Part shown: in pieces, positions 22,201 through 31,960 of the stretch | Numbering within the stretch: position 1 is the first letter of the stretch | How the letters are laid out: the number at the start of each line of letters is the position of its first letter | Assembly (NCBI GenBank): GCA_964036665.1 | Contig: OZ038526.1 | Span: 24,986,001-25,050,000, forward strand | Origin: Gordius sp. MW1 | Taxonomy: Eukaryota; Nematomorpha; Gordioida; Gordea; Gordiidae | Direction: 5' to 3' | Length of the DNA stretch: 64,000 bases | Notes under the pieces: generated by a model | Database searches by the model: none | What the model saw: only the letters and a program-made list of their open reading frames with translations | What the model was told of the DNA's origin: nothing | Translations under genes and position numbers: made by a program

Positions 22201-24135
22201 AAACTAATTGCCATAAACTATCGAGACTGGCGCTTAAATCGGCTAACAAATATATATATGTCCAAACTGACTTTGGCTTGGATGGCTTTGTGATCTTTCG
22301 TTTCGGCTTGGTCGTCGACGGGAGTAAAATCCTTCCATATTCTCAAATGATTCTCTTTCGCAAATCTTCCCAAAAATTGCATTTAAATGAATAATAATTA
22401 AGCGATTTTTAAACTAAAGCAAAGCGAAATTATAGACTAATTTAGCAAAAGCTTGAAAATATCGATGCAATAAGAAAATCTTTTAAAGGAAATTAAATGC
22501 CATGATCTACTTTTCAGCCGTTTTAAGCCGTTGGGTGTTGTAACTCACAGTGGCCATGCTCCAGTCAACACACTTGGCTAGGCCTTCTTTCAACAAAAAC
22601 TCCGCTATATTCCCTTTCTAAACGCACAGAAAAATAAAAAATTTACAGGGTAAATCAAATAATTGATTTGGCAAAATATTAAGACTCTAGGCTGCAATCT
22701 TTAAATAAAAATTTGTGGCGTTTATGGAAATGTAGTCCTTAAAAAATTGAAATTTAAGATTTTATTTAGGAGTGTATATAAAGAAATTTACTGCATGTAG
22801 CACTGTGCCAGTTACTGCCTGATTGGAAACACCCTCCATAATAACATCCACTTCCCTTTGTAAAAGTCTTGATTCAGTGAAATAACGGGCTTCTTCAAAA
22901 AAAGGCTCTGTAACTTCTTGTTCTCCTTCCCTTCTTGACGATGGACACTTTTAAAGATGAAATATACAAACAATTAAAATAAAATTCATATTAGAAGCCT
23001 AATATATTTAATTTAAGTTCAAAGGGGTATTTAGTAGTTTTGGAAAACATTTAAATCACATGTATTACTTAAAGAAAAGTAGCTATAAAATATGATATTA
23101 AAATACAACAACTTTCTAGGATTTATAGTAATGTTTAAACAATGTGGTAAAAATCATGACATAATAGATAAAATGCATTTCACCTTTATGCCAGAGATCA
23201 TAAGTGTTATGGTGTGATATGAGGGCAACAGGATAATTCTCAAAGATGATCCATCGCGAACATGCTCAACAATACCTATGAAATTAATTAGATAATTTTA
23301 GAATATTATTTTTAAACATAAAATAAGTTAATCTCAATTGTGTTATTTCCAGCAAATACAAACAGAAAGTGAAATTATTAATATTTACCTTTAACAGGTT
23401 CTCCAGCAAAAGAGTCTACAAAGTTCCTTAGATTTGGGATATTATGTACTATTTCACGAACATGCATTTTTGGATCATCTTTCCCCCACTTTCCTTTTCC
23501 TGCAGATTTTGCAGCTTCTTCCCATTCAACCATTTTGCTATTTTCCCTAAATTATTATTATTTTTTAGCTATAATAATTTACTCATTCATTCTCATTCCC
23601 CCCTTTCTCACCTCTACTAACCCTTCTTTTATCAAACATTCAGTGAGATTTTCTCCATAGATATCTAATTATGAATCAAATTATAGAATTGTAAAAATTT
23701 GACTACCCTTGCAATAATTTATATTACCTTTGCCTAAGTAAATATTTCCATATTCTCTCCCAGACCCAGGAACTTTGTAATCAATGGTAAAGCAAACTTC
23801 GCGACCAATTACCTTTTTCCTCAAATATTCCCTAGCTTCCCATGCATATGGCTTAATAATCAATTTAATAGTCAAAAAATTTAATTACTTCATCAGGAGT
23901 GCCATCCATCATAGGAGTTGGTCTCCTGCCTAATCTAGGAGCACTTATATTTGTCAGGTTTAATTGTCTCTCAGCAGGAGGACCATCTAACTTTGGAAGG
24001 CCTCTTAAAACAACAGCATCTCCTGACAATACCTAATAAAAATTAAGGATTAGTGATAAAATAAAAACTGTAATTTCTCACATGTTTGACAATACCAAAA
24101 TGAAGTATGATAGTTGGAGGATTCTGTGTTGCCAT
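13221..24135 (-). CDS. SND1: Tudor-SN protein (SND1), complete 23-exon gene
   Basis: Encodes a 982-residue Tudor-SN homologue, an RNA-binding protein with repeated staphylococcal-nuclease-like folds. The family acts in RNA metabolism, RISC-associated turnover and transcriptional co-activation, in cytoplasm and nucleus. Coding order: SN1 (about 10-160), SN2 (180-320), SN3 (330-485), SN4 (510-670), then SN5 split by a Tudor domain (about 755-830), ending RYGDF...EFG as in animal orthologues. Exons: 24082-24135, 23889-24032, 23728-23851, 23583-23664, 23389-23546, 23184-23275, 22792-22947, 22511-22617, 22272-22365, 21663-21757, 21084-21219, 20435-20517, 19103-19488, 18431-18543, 17467-17658, 16727-16997, 15853-15979, 15275-15341, 14851-14958, 14108-14267, 13622-13704, 13477-13521, 13221-13292. 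All junctions are GT-AG and phases agree. It is longer than the usual ~910 residues because of low-complexity insertions in SN4 and before Tudor. The start ATG gives MATQNPP, at the expected place. Confidence 0.95.
13477..13521 (-). CDS. SND1: SND1 exon 22
   Basis: 15 codons, [15 protein letters not shown], the C-terminal helix of SN5. Confidence 0.9.
13622..13704 (-). CDS. SND1: SND1 exon 21
   Basis: Encodes [20 protein letters not shown] and ERRLFKL, the conserved late SN5 helix. Confidence 0.92.
13845..14004. mobile_element. palindromic MITE in SND1 intron 20
   Basis: Begins TAGTGTTGTAAAAACGGCTA and ends CCTTTTACAACACTA, with GTCGACCAAACAAAA-type inner arms. The copy is complete and bracketed by CTAG-like sites. 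Confidence 0.75.
14108..14267 (-). CDS. SND1: SND1 exon 20
   Basis: Encodes [15 protein letters not shown] and [18 protein letters not shown] of SN5. Phase 1 end. Confidence 0.9.
14318..14450. mobile_element. palindromic MITE in SND1 intron 19
   Basis: Second complete copy of the same family. GTAAAAACGGCTAGGTTTTG at the left and AAAACCCAGGCGTTTTACAA at the right form long inverted arms. Confidence 0.75.
14851..14958 (-). CDS. SND1: SND1 exon 19
   Basis: Encodes [12 protein letters not shown] ... [17 protein letters not shown], the end of Tudor and the second part of SN5. Confidence 0.93.
15275..15341 (-). CDS. SND1: SND1 exon 18
   Basis: Encodes [22 protein letters not shown], the Tudor core with the aromatic DYGN motif used for methyl-arginine binding in the family. 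Confidence 0.95.
15853..15979 (-). CDS. SND1: SND1 exon 17
   Basis: Encodes [14 protein letters not shown] and [15 protein letters not shown], entering the Tudor barrel. Confidence 0.94.
16343..16490 (+). mobile_element. GGGCGTAGCC-family MITE in SND1 intron 16
   Basis: Starts CATGGGCGTGGCC and ends GGCTATGCCCATG, with the family's GAGGGGGGGGCAATAATGAT and GAGGGGCAAAATGATCAT blocks inside. Confidence 0.75.
16727..16997 (-). CDS. SND1: SND1 exon 16
   Basis: Encodes VWSIPENY, a ~45-residue acidic then Gly/Asn-rich insertion (EDQEGEEG ... KQGGRGGAG), and [20 protein letters not shown], the start of the Tudor region. The insertion explains much of the extra protein length. Confidence 0.93.
17467..17658 (-). 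CDS. SND1: SND1 exon 15
   Basis: 64 codons: [39 protein letters not shown] and a helix ending ATKQK. This completes SN4. Confidence 0.97.
18431..18543 (-). CDS. SND1: SND1 exon 14
   Basis: Encodes [20 protein letters not shown] and [12 protein letters not shown] of SN4. Confidence 0.95.
18712..18750 (+). mobile_element. MITE half in SND1 intron 13
   Basis: AGGTCGACCAAACAAAACAC to TTACAACACTA is the right arm of the 13845-type MITE. The left arm is absent. Confidence 0.6.
19103..19488 (-). CDS. SND1: SND1 exon 13
   Basis: The largest exon. It encodes [18 protein letters not shown] (end of SN3) through [17 protein letters not shown] (SN4). It carries a low-complexity insertion with NNNNANAS not typical of the family. 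It is GC-rich relative to the flanking introns. Confidence 0.97.
20174..20331 (+). mobile_element. GGGCGTAGCC-family MITE in SND1 intron 12
   Basis: Complete copy: CATGGGCGTAGCCAGCATT at the left, TTGGCTACGCCCATG at the right, G-rich and C-rich inner arms. Confidence 0.8.
20435..20517 (-). CDS. SND1: SND1 exon 12
   Basis: Encodes [20 protein letters not shown] and TVTLGG of SN3. Ends in phase 2. Confidence 0.93.
21084..21219 (-). CDS. SND1: SND1 exon 11
   Basis: Encodes an SN3 loop and [20 protein letters not shown] with IGKK at the end. Confidence 0.96.
21541..21598 (+). mobile_element. MITE half in SND1 intron 10
   Basis: Degenerate right arm of the 13845-type MITE (AAAGGTCGACTAAACGAAAC, ending TTACAACACA). 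Confidence 0.55.
21663..21757 (-). CDS. SND1: SND1 exon 10
   Basis: Encodes [20 protein letters not shown] and IFLSSIRGP, the opening strands of SN3. Confidence 0.93.
21819..21969 (-). mobile_element. GGGCGTAGCC-family MITE in SND1 intron 9
   Basis: Same family as 16343 and 20174 but inverted relative to them: CATGGGCTTAGCC at the left, GGCTACGCCCATG at the right, C-rich block first. Confidence 0.75.
22272..22365 (-). CDS. SND1: SND1 exon 9
   Basis: Encodes [13 protein letters not shown], the end of SN2, and the linker to SN3, ending IQAK before GTCAGT. Confidence 0.9.
22511..22617 (-). CDS. SND1: SND1 exon 8
   Basis: Encodes [20 protein letters not shown], then [13 protein letters not shown]. 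Homology of [10 protein letters not shown] shows that the internal GTGAGT at 22548 is not used. The donor is at 22510. Confidence 0.9.
22792..22947 (-). CDS. SND1: SND1 exon 7
   Basis: 52 codons from CPSSRREG to TGTVLHA, including [20 protein letters not shown] of SN2. Confidence 0.95.
23184..23275 (-). CDS. SND1: SND1 exon 6
   Basis: Encodes [20 protein letters not shown] and TLMISGIK, the N-terminal strands of SN2. Confidence 0.95.
23389..23546 (-). CDS. SND1: SND1 exon 5
   Basis: Encodes [20 protein letters not shown], closing SN1, and the linker with [12 protein letters not shown] leading to SN2. Confidence 0.93.
23583..23664 (-). CDS. SND1: SND1 exon 4
   Basis: Encodes [18 protein letters not shown] then VRKGGMRMN. 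Conservation of the VRKGGMR segment favours the donor at 23582 over the earlier GTGAGA at 23611. The next intron is just 36 nt. Confidence 0.88.
23728..23851 (-). CDS. SND1: SND1 exon 3
   Basis: Encodes [19 protein letters not shown] through [10 protein letters not shown], the most recognisable part of SN1. Ends in phase 1. Confidence 0.97.
23889..24032 (-). CDS. SND1: SND1 exon 2
   Basis: 48 codons, [11 protein letters not shown] to MMDGTPDE, the first beta strands of SN1 with the conserved ERQLNLTNI segment. The following intron is only 37 nt. Confidence 0.95.
24082..24135 (-). CDS. SND1: SND1 exon 1
   Basis: 18 codons from ATG at 24135, ending GIVKH in phase 0 before the donor GTGAGA. 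It begins the SN1 fold. Confidence 0.9.
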
Positions 24136-26212
24136 TTTATTGTAAAAGTTACCGATGCAAATTTATTTTTTTATTAAATGTGTACACGACACAAATCGTG
24201 GGTATGGTTATTGCTATAATGTGAATTAGTGTACCGCGCTGGATTAAATTCAGGTCTGCCATAGTTTTCTATGAACCCAATCAATCAACCGCTTTGTAAT
24301 TACTATCCTCTCGCCAAATTTAATCAGAAGAATTTAAACAAGCTAATAGACTATTTAAATGTTAAAATCTACTTATTTTACCAGTTCAGTGTGTTTTTCA
24401 AATTTTGCTTCAAAAAATATTTTTTATGTATCAATAATGCCATTAGCTTTTTGAAAACCTTAAAAACATGTATAAAAATTAAACAGAACGCAGATAATAG
24501 CAAAATTAATATTTATAAATCTTAAATATTTGGGGCGCAGAATGGGTATGTCTATAACAAGAAGTCAACGTTCAGATATTGCTTTTGGCCTTTTTCCGAA
24601 TAATTTTAAAAATATCTCACATTGCGAACACTGCCATGATGGCTGGATAGCCGAGCGTATCTCGCATCCTAATTCTTTATAAAAACTTTATAAAAAAGCA
24701 ATGAAAGGCAAGGGCGTCCTTCTCAAAAGACGCACATTGCAGGCGTCAGTATCATGTGAAAAGTCAACGGGGGGGGGGGGGGGGGTTCAATTTTTTTTTG
24801 ATAAATATTACTATTAAACAAAAAATTTTAAGCTTATACACAGTTGTGGCGGAGGCAGGATCATCTAAGTAAGGGGGGGGGGGGCAGGCTAAATTTTGTG
24901 TTAAAGAATTTCGAGTAAACAAAAACTACTTAAAATTATATAAATTCAATATCTAAGATGGGTTTTTGGTAGAAAATTCATTAATAAAATCTTCAGAAAG
25001 GCAAATTGCAAAGAGCTCCTTCCATTTTTTCTGTTTGAGCTAATTAGGCCCATTGTTTAACTAAATACTTGCATGAGTTTAGGCTTAATTTTCCTATTAG
25101 TGCCAAAAAGAGTCCCGCTGCCGGGACCGTTAAGCCCGAGTTCGCCCGGCTGATGTTTTGTAATGCACAGGCCTAGCCTACACCTTCCCAAAAAATCTTA
25201 TATATTCTGTGGCTTTTTATACATTTTTTGCCAATACCAAAACAATTATTTATTTATATGTTGAAAATGTTTAATATTAATCATCTTAAATATATCAGTC
25301 TCAAACAGGCTCTTGTTTCTTCCAACAAGTTAAAATTTCATTAGTAGCACTTAAAGCTGCATAAAACCATTTATAATAATTGAAACTCTATGCTAGGTTA
25401 GTTTTAAACTAAATATACATATTTTTGTTAATGTTTCACAATCCTCTTTTAAAAAAATATAAACATTGGGATCCACTTTTTTAAAAATCACAATGTCTAT
25501 GAATAAATAGCAATCAAAAATTAATAAGGATTTTTTTATATTGTAAAGTTAAATAATAATAAAAGTTGATAAACATCATAAAAAACACCATTTTTATATA
25601 GTAAAACAAATAGGTTTTGCCCCTACTAATAGCCAGGACAGTCCCGAGCCCGTTTCATTACTATAACGCTCGTCCAAGCCAGGCCCGCAATTTTTAACAA
25701 ATGCTCATGCCGGCTTTGGGGGTGCCAGCTGTATTTGTTATAATAAAGTTAGCTATATCATGATCATTAAAAGTAAGCTTTAACAAATAAATTTACTAAA
25801 CCATAAGGAATATTAATTTTTAGTTGAATTAGCACGCACAATTTTACTCTAGAATCAGCACGCACAATTTCTAAAGAAATTAACTTATAAAGTATGTTTA
25901 AAAATAAAGCATGCATGAAAGAAATGTGCAAAACGCTTTGTAAAATTATCATTCACATTAATATTAATTTATTTGTTATAAATCCACAACATCACTTAAC
26001 AACTGAAGAGATTTATTTAACCAGGCGCGAAATAATTAAAATTGTTCTAGAAGGTTATTATTAATTTATTCTAATCTAAAGACGCGACGGGTCCTCTCCC
26101 AAAAGGGAGGACTAAATTTTCTACCTTATTTTTTAATCAAACTTTATTTACTACGCGACAATAAAGATAATTATAATAATGAATACTAATATCGAGCGAT
26201 CTGGTATATAAT
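24136..26212. other. intergenic DNA upstream of SND1
   Basis: No gene supportable. It contains a LINE 5' fragment (24640-24775), two long G-runs near 24770 and 24875, and GC-rich patches near 25110-25180 and 25620-25730 that look like decayed hAT-like ends. The SND1 promoter should lie just above 24135, but no core promoter element is evident. Confidence 0.5.
24640..24775 (+). mobile_element. 5' fragment of an RTE-like LINE
   Basis: The block GGGCGTCCTTCTCAAAAGAC followed by GCACATTGCAGGCG and TGTGAAAA parallels 29117-29170 at the start of the LINE at 28990. Nothing downstream continues the element. Confidence 0.5.
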
Positions 26213-27479
26213 TAATTGCTATGCAATTTATGGGCTCGCTTTCCATTTTCCGAAGTCACGTAACGCACCGAACGTGTAACGCTGTAACGCACCGAACGTG
26301 TAACGCGCCCATAACTAATTGCTATGCAATTTATGGTTTAACTAGTTTTTGGGTTCGAATCCCGGGGTTTTTTTGACTCTTATGATTGTTCTTGTTACCA
26401 CCATTGATAATAAGACTTTTTGGCCGTCCGTTGGATGCTGACCGATGAAAAAAATTCCCATTGACCAAAATGTGAATCCAAGTTTTTTTTTCGTTTTTTT
26501 TTGACTATTATGATTGTTCCTGTTACTACCATTGCTATTATGACTTTTTGGCCGTCCGCTGGCTGCTGACCGATGGAAAAAATGACAATTGGCCAAAATG
26601 TGAATCGAAATTATTTTTTTCGTTTTTTTTGGCTAACATTGACAATTACCCTATGCCCTCCTCTAGCAGAGCCTATGCCTCTACTGATATGGGTCCCTGT
26701 GCCCCCCCCTACAAAAGCCTATGCCTCTCCTGATGTGGGTTCGAATCCCGGAGAATTTTTTTATATTTTTTTTGTTTAAATTAATATATTGTTCTTGTTA
26801 ATACCATTGATAATAAGACTTTTTGGCCGTCCGTTGGCTGCTGACCAATGGAATGAAATCACCATTGGCCAAAATGTGAATCGAAAATTTTTTTTTCGTT
26901 TTTTTTACTATTATGATTGTTCTTGTTAATACCATTGATAATATGGCTTTCCGTCCGTTGGCTGCTGACCAATGAAAAAAATGACCAATAGCCAAAATTT
27001 GAATCGAAAATTTTTTTTTCGTATTTTTTTGACTCTTATGAATTTATATCCACTTTTACCGTGTCCTGGCTGCTGTCCAATAGAAAAAAATGACCAATGG
27101 CCAAAATGTAAATCGAAAATTTTTTTTCGTATTTTTTTGACTCTTATGAATTTATATCCACTTTTACCGTATTCTGGCTGCCGACCAATGAAAAAATGAC
27201 CATTGGCTAAACTGTGAAACGAAGTTTTTTTTTCGTTTTTTTGACTCTTTTTATATATAAGATTAACTAATCATTTTGCATTTAATACCCCCCTATAGGC
27301 ATTCTCGCCCCTTCCCACCTTTCTCGCCCATAAATTGCATAGCAAATATGCTACTTTTATACAGAGTATAAAAGAGTTCGCCCTTCCCTTCCCCTCTTCC
27401 CTTCCCCCCTTCCCTTCCCCCATTCCCTTCCCCCCTTCCCTTCTCCCCTCCCCCTTCCCACGAGGGCCGAAGGCCCGAG
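26213..27479. mobile_element. repeat element A with inverted ends and a tandem array
   Basis: Left end AATTGCTATGCAATTTATGG (repeated about 100 bp inward). An inverted form, CCATAAATTGCATAGCAAAT, lies near 27330. It is followed by a polypyrimidine tract and the hairpin GGGCCGAAGGCCC, ending near 27479. Element B at 32810 has the same order of parts. A hairpin close to the 3' end recalls Helitron-type elements, but the termini are not canonical, so the class is uncertain. No protein was found. Confidence 0.5.
26380..27260 (+). repeat. degenerate tandem array, ~120-150-bp units
   Basis: At least six units share GGCCGTCCGTTGGCTGCTGA, CCAATGGAAAAAATGACCAT and TGGCCAAAATGTGAATCGAA, followed by T-runs. 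The start of the fourth unit is interrupted by a sequence with TGGGTTCGAATCCCGG. Confidence 0.8.
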
Positions 27480-27480
27480 T

Positions 27481-28194
27481 TTATTAATTATCGCTCAATC
27501 ACGGTGATGCCATAAAATCTCTCAACGTGGTGGTATAATAATAATCAAGAGTGCAGGGTAATTAAATCCGAAAAGACAGGGTAATTAAATGACACTGGGT
27601 AATCATAATCATATCTATTTGTAGCGTTACTAACAAAAATGAAAATGAATCATCACGGAACGCGTACAAGAAGTGTAAGAGGGGGGGGGAGGGTATAAAA
27701 GGGGTAATAAAACATACTTTAAGTACCCTACAAACACCACAATTTGTATTTTATTATTATATTCGTCGCTAGTTGTATATCCAAAATTTCTATAAACAAG
27801 GCACTAATGTAATTTTAAATAACCATATTAAATACTTATAAAAATAAAATAATTAATTACCTTTAAACTAAAATTTGGTGTGAATATGCATCTTCCTCGT
27901 TTATTTTAGATTGAGATAGTTTTTTAGAGAAATAATTAAGAATTAAATTTCTTCTTATAACAAAACACGCACTCGGGACATAAAATTTTTTTTACAAATT
28001 GTGTTAGAATTAGTATATTTCATCTAAAATTAAATTTCAAATTAAGATAACTTATTATTTCTATATGCCCAAACAAGACTCCTATTAATATCATTGAATT
28101 TTTCCGTATAATTTAAAAAAAAATGCAAATTTTTTTGCCCATGGAAAGGGGGTCCTAACCCGACAAACCCCCCCCCCTTCCCTTCCCTACACTA
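27481..28194. other. AT-rich stretch, nothing recognised
   Basis: No coding or RNA gene visible. A G-run near 27685 and a C-run near 28170 are the only notable features. Confidence 0.5.
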
Positions 28195-29399
28195 CTGCAG
28201 AGATCATCAGAATGCAGGCGAAATGAGAAATAATATAGGCAATACGGTACGGTGGATGTGTTCTAGAAAGCAAACCAGGATACATAAAAATAAGGCAGTC
28301 TTGTTAACGCTCCTTTTTAAAAGTAGCGACTCCCGCTCCCGCTCCTTCTTTCTCAAAAAGAGAGAAATTCTCGCTCCCGCTACTACATATTAAAAGGAGC
28401 GCTCCCGCTCCAATTAATAGAGTGCCGCTCCATAACCGCTCCTTTGATTTTCATTTTTTTAGAAGGTACACGAAACAAAATCATATTTTTTTATCAAAAT
28501 GTTTTATTTATATTACATGATACAAAATATTTATAATCTTTTATTAGCTTTTAAAAGTAATAAATTTTCTAAATTAGAATCTAACAAACACCCACGCTTC
28601 TCCCCTAAGACCTGTTTTGCGATACTAAAAAGGCAATGAATTGCCCAAAAATAATTAAAACCATTTTAAAAAAAAATTATTATAAAATAAAGAAATATTG
28701 ATTTTACCTTAAGTGTTTTTTTAAATTAAAGCTGCTGAGAGAAGAAATCATTTTGTTGTTAATGCGCAATAGGCTTTCGCCTTTAAGTTGACTTTATCAT
28801 CTGTATCATCTATAAGCTTGAAATATTTTTTGTAAGGTGGAAATGGAAATTTGGTTTCTTCTCTTATAATCTCTACTAAATCCATAATAAAACTATTTTT
28901 TATTATATATCTATAAAATGAATATTATTATGACTTAAAAGATTTTTCAAAAATTTTCTTTATCAAAAAATTTTTAATATAAAAAGGAACACTACCTACG
29001 ACGGTCCCAAGTCCGTGTGCAAAAAGTGGAGGGTTGGCATCAGGTCGGAAACCGGCTATAAAAACCTACTCGAAAATTATGATAGTTTCAAACAAGATTT
29101 TACAAGAAAATGCTAGGGCGTCTTCCACAAACGACGCACACTGCATACCCCGCCCGTGCAATGTGAAAAATACACTAGGGTTACTGCCCAACTCACAACG
29201 AAGGCGGTTAAGGAAATTAGTTGTTGCAAGAATGTGAATAACGTGCGGGAATGTGGGAACGCTGACGGGAAAGAGCATCGAGGTCGCACAAATGCTAAAA
29301 AGAAGAAAAGTACACATCGCCTGCCGACAATAGACGAGGTGGAACGGAACGAAAGCTCGGGAATTAGGAGAAGGATACAAGCTTTTCTACAGTGGGTCA

Positions 29400-29975
29400 C
29401 CAAATCTTAGAAACGGGGTCGGTATCGTTCTAAGCGAATCGTTCAAGGACAAGGTCGTGGAAGTCAAGCGTTGTTCCGACAGGCTAATATGGATGAAGAT
29501 TGCAGATCAAGGGGGCCTATTACGGTTATGTGCGCATAAGCTCCCCAAATTGGGTGTATGGAATTAGAGAAAGACATATTCTTCGATTCATTGGAAAAGG
29601 AAATACAAGGAATCCGACAGGAAGAAAGGCTAATTATTGGGGCCGATTTCAACGCTCACGTAGAAAAGATCGCCCGGGTATGAACGCAATCATGGAGGCT
29701 ATGGGCATGGTCTGAAGAACAAAGAAGGGGAAAAACTTCTCCAAGTATCTCAAGCATATGACATGGCGATCGTTAACACCTATTTTCAAAAACGTGAAGA
29801 TCATATTGTGACCTATAGAAGTGGGAAGCATTTTAGTCAAATTTTTGCTTATACGGCGAAAGGACTTATGGAGCATCAAGGATTGCAAAGTAATACCGGG
29901 AGAAGAAATCGCCAGGCAACATCGTCCCCTTGTTATGGATTTTGACAGAAGAATATTTTCCGAAAGAAGAAAGAT
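29400..29975 (+). pseudogene. LINE apurinic-type endonuclease remnant
   Basis: In shifting frames: EKEIQGIRQEERLIIGADFN with AHV, then LLQVSQAYDMAIVNTYFQKR with EDHIVTYRSGKHFSQI, then VIPGEEIARQHRPLVMDF. The GADFNAHV motif and the TY-SG ... QID ... HRPL pattern belong to the EEP endonuclease of RTE-like LINEs. At least three frame changes break it. Confidence 0.8.
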
Positions 29976-30589
29976 CTGTGAGCCTCGAATTCAATACGAA
30001 AGCCTAAAGGATACGTCGACAAACGAAAAATACCATCAAAAAGCCTCCTCACTCTTGGGTGCAAGGAAGTTGCAAAGGGACGTAGACGACGATTGGGAGA
30101 CGCTATCTAAGGACATAAAGGAAACAGCTTCGTGTTCTAGGACAGACCAAGGAGGCAAAGCTATGAATAGGGAACTATGGTGGTGCTGGTGGGATCAATC
30201 GGTTAGGGATTTCATCGAAAGAAAGAAAAATCTAAATAGACGGTGGCATAAATCAAAGAAGTCGGAGGATTATCAAGAGTATAGGGCGCAAAAAAGGCCG
30301 TTGCAATAGCGAAGAATGCCGCCTACACCGAGATGGCAAGCAAACTGGATCATAAAGGGGGCGATATGCTTATGTACAAATTGGCCAAGATAAGGGAGAA
30401 GAAAAGCCCCTATGTCGGTGTTCTTAAAATAGTCAAAGACGAGAAGGGTCAAACCTTATTCAAGCCGAAGGAAGTGATGGAAAAGTGGAAAGGAATTTAA
30501 AGAACCTTAAGAATATTGTAAATGGGATTCCTGTCCCGAAATTGAGCCAAATATAAGTATGGTCGAACTCTTTCAGGAGGATAAAGTTA

Positions 30590-31960
30590 GGGCACAAATG
30601 AGCAAGATGCAAAAAGGAAAAGCAAATGGCCCAGATGGAATACTTATGGAAGCATGCTCGGATGTCGTGAAGAAGGAGTCAACACCATGACGAACCTTCT
30701 TAACAAAATAGTGTTAGAAGAGCGAATTCCTAATCAATGGAGAGCAAGCACAATTATACCCTTATTTAAAGGCAAAGGAGACCCTCTCAAGACTGTGGCA
30801 ATTACAGAGGTACAAGCTAACTTACCACTCCTTGAAACTTATGGAAAGGATCTTAGTAACAAGGCTGAAAAACGAGGTGGAAATATCGGCTAACCAATTC
30901 GGATTTGTGGCCGGCAAATCCACAATCGACCCAATGTTCGCACTAAGGCAAATGATGGATAAGTATGGTTAAAAGATGAAAGATCTACATATGGTCTTTA
31001 TCGACTTGGATAAAGCTTATGACACGGTCCCCCGCGATTTAATATGGTGGTGCCTGAGAAAACAAAATATCCCTGACGCATATATACGGCTAATGAAAAA
31101 TATTTATGAAGTCTCAAACTCTTGCGTTAGGACGACAGTTGGAGACTCTAAATTTTTTCGGGTTAAAATTGGATTACATCAAGGATCTGCTTTAAGTCCC
31201 TTTTTATTTAATATAATATAGACACGATAACGAGGGGCATTCAAAAGCTATCGCCATGGTGCATGCTATATGCCGATGATATAGTACTATGCGAGGAAAC
31301 AAGGGAGAAAGTATTCGAAGAAACAAAAAATTGGTCAAAGCGCTTAGCTGGATATGGGTTAAAGGTCATCGATCGAAAAACGGTATACATGGAAATGAAC
31401 GGTACAAGCAGCCCATCCCTGGATGACCCTCTAAAGTACCCAAAAGTAGACAGGTTTATATACCTCGGCTCGATGCTACATCAAGAGGGAGGTTGCGCAA
31501 CGGAGGTCAATGCCCGCTTCCAAAAAAGATGGCTTAAATGGCGAAGTATATCCGGTGTAAAGTGCGACAAGAAAATGCCAATATGGTTGAAGAGCAAAGC
31601 TTACAAATCCATCGTAAGACCGGTGTTACTCTATGGAAGTGAAACATGGGCATTAAACACCACGGAAGGAAAGCTATTAAAAGCCACAGAGATGAGAATG
31701 ATACGGTGGAGCTTGGGGTATACTAAGCTCGACCATATGACGAATGACTTTCTCATGACAAAAATGGGTATTCAACTATGGCGGACATGATTAACGAAAA
31801 TCGGCTAAGGTGGTATGGGCATATACTAAGAAGAGACACGAATGACGTAAATCGAAAAGTACTGGACATGGAGGTACCGAGCAAGAGGGGAAGAGGACGC
31901 CCCGTGTCACGTGGAAAGGAGAAGTCTATAAAGTAATAAAAACAAAAGAGATTAGTCAGG
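30590..31960 (+). pseudogene. LINE reverse transcriptase and C-terminal remnant
   Basis: RT motifs in order: [72 protein letters not shown] and the catalytic MLYADDIVLC. Then come the C-terminal YGSETWALNTTEGKLLKATE and NRLRWYGHILRRDTNDV segments. A stop between FLFNII and MLYADD and several frameshifts inactivate it. Confidence 0.88.

Noticed and set aside
22511..22548. Alternative donor GTGAGT at 22548 for SND1 exon 8
   Set aside because: The following residues ([10 protein letters not shown]) are conserved in the family and the phase into exon 9 fits only the donor at 22510.
23583..23611. Alternative donor GTGAGA at 23611 for SND1 exon 4
   Set aside because: Using it breaks the reading phase with exon 5 and removes the conserved VRKGGMR segment.
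24271..24525. 84-codon ORF upstream of SND1
   Set aside because: AT-driven composition (Lys, Asn, Phe, Ile), no family and no supporting context.
24766..24885. Long G-runs as possible regulatory G-quadruplexes
   Set aside because: Single homopolymers without spaced G-tracts, also found at many MITE arms. Possibly assembly or slippage artefacts.
26735..26755. TGGGTTCGAATCCCGG, a tRNA B-box-like word
   Set aside because: No acceptor, D or anticodon arms surround it. It lies in a repeat array and recurs near 26350, 33175 and 33360 in the same repeats.
26380..27260. Regular repeats as a CRISPR array
   Set aside because: Units are long and degenerate with no unique spacers, and the context is eukaryotic.
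29066..29403. Minus-strand ORFs of 96-104 codons
   Set aside because: They oppose the LINE 5' region, whose plus-strand content is recognisable from the second copy and the endonuclease.
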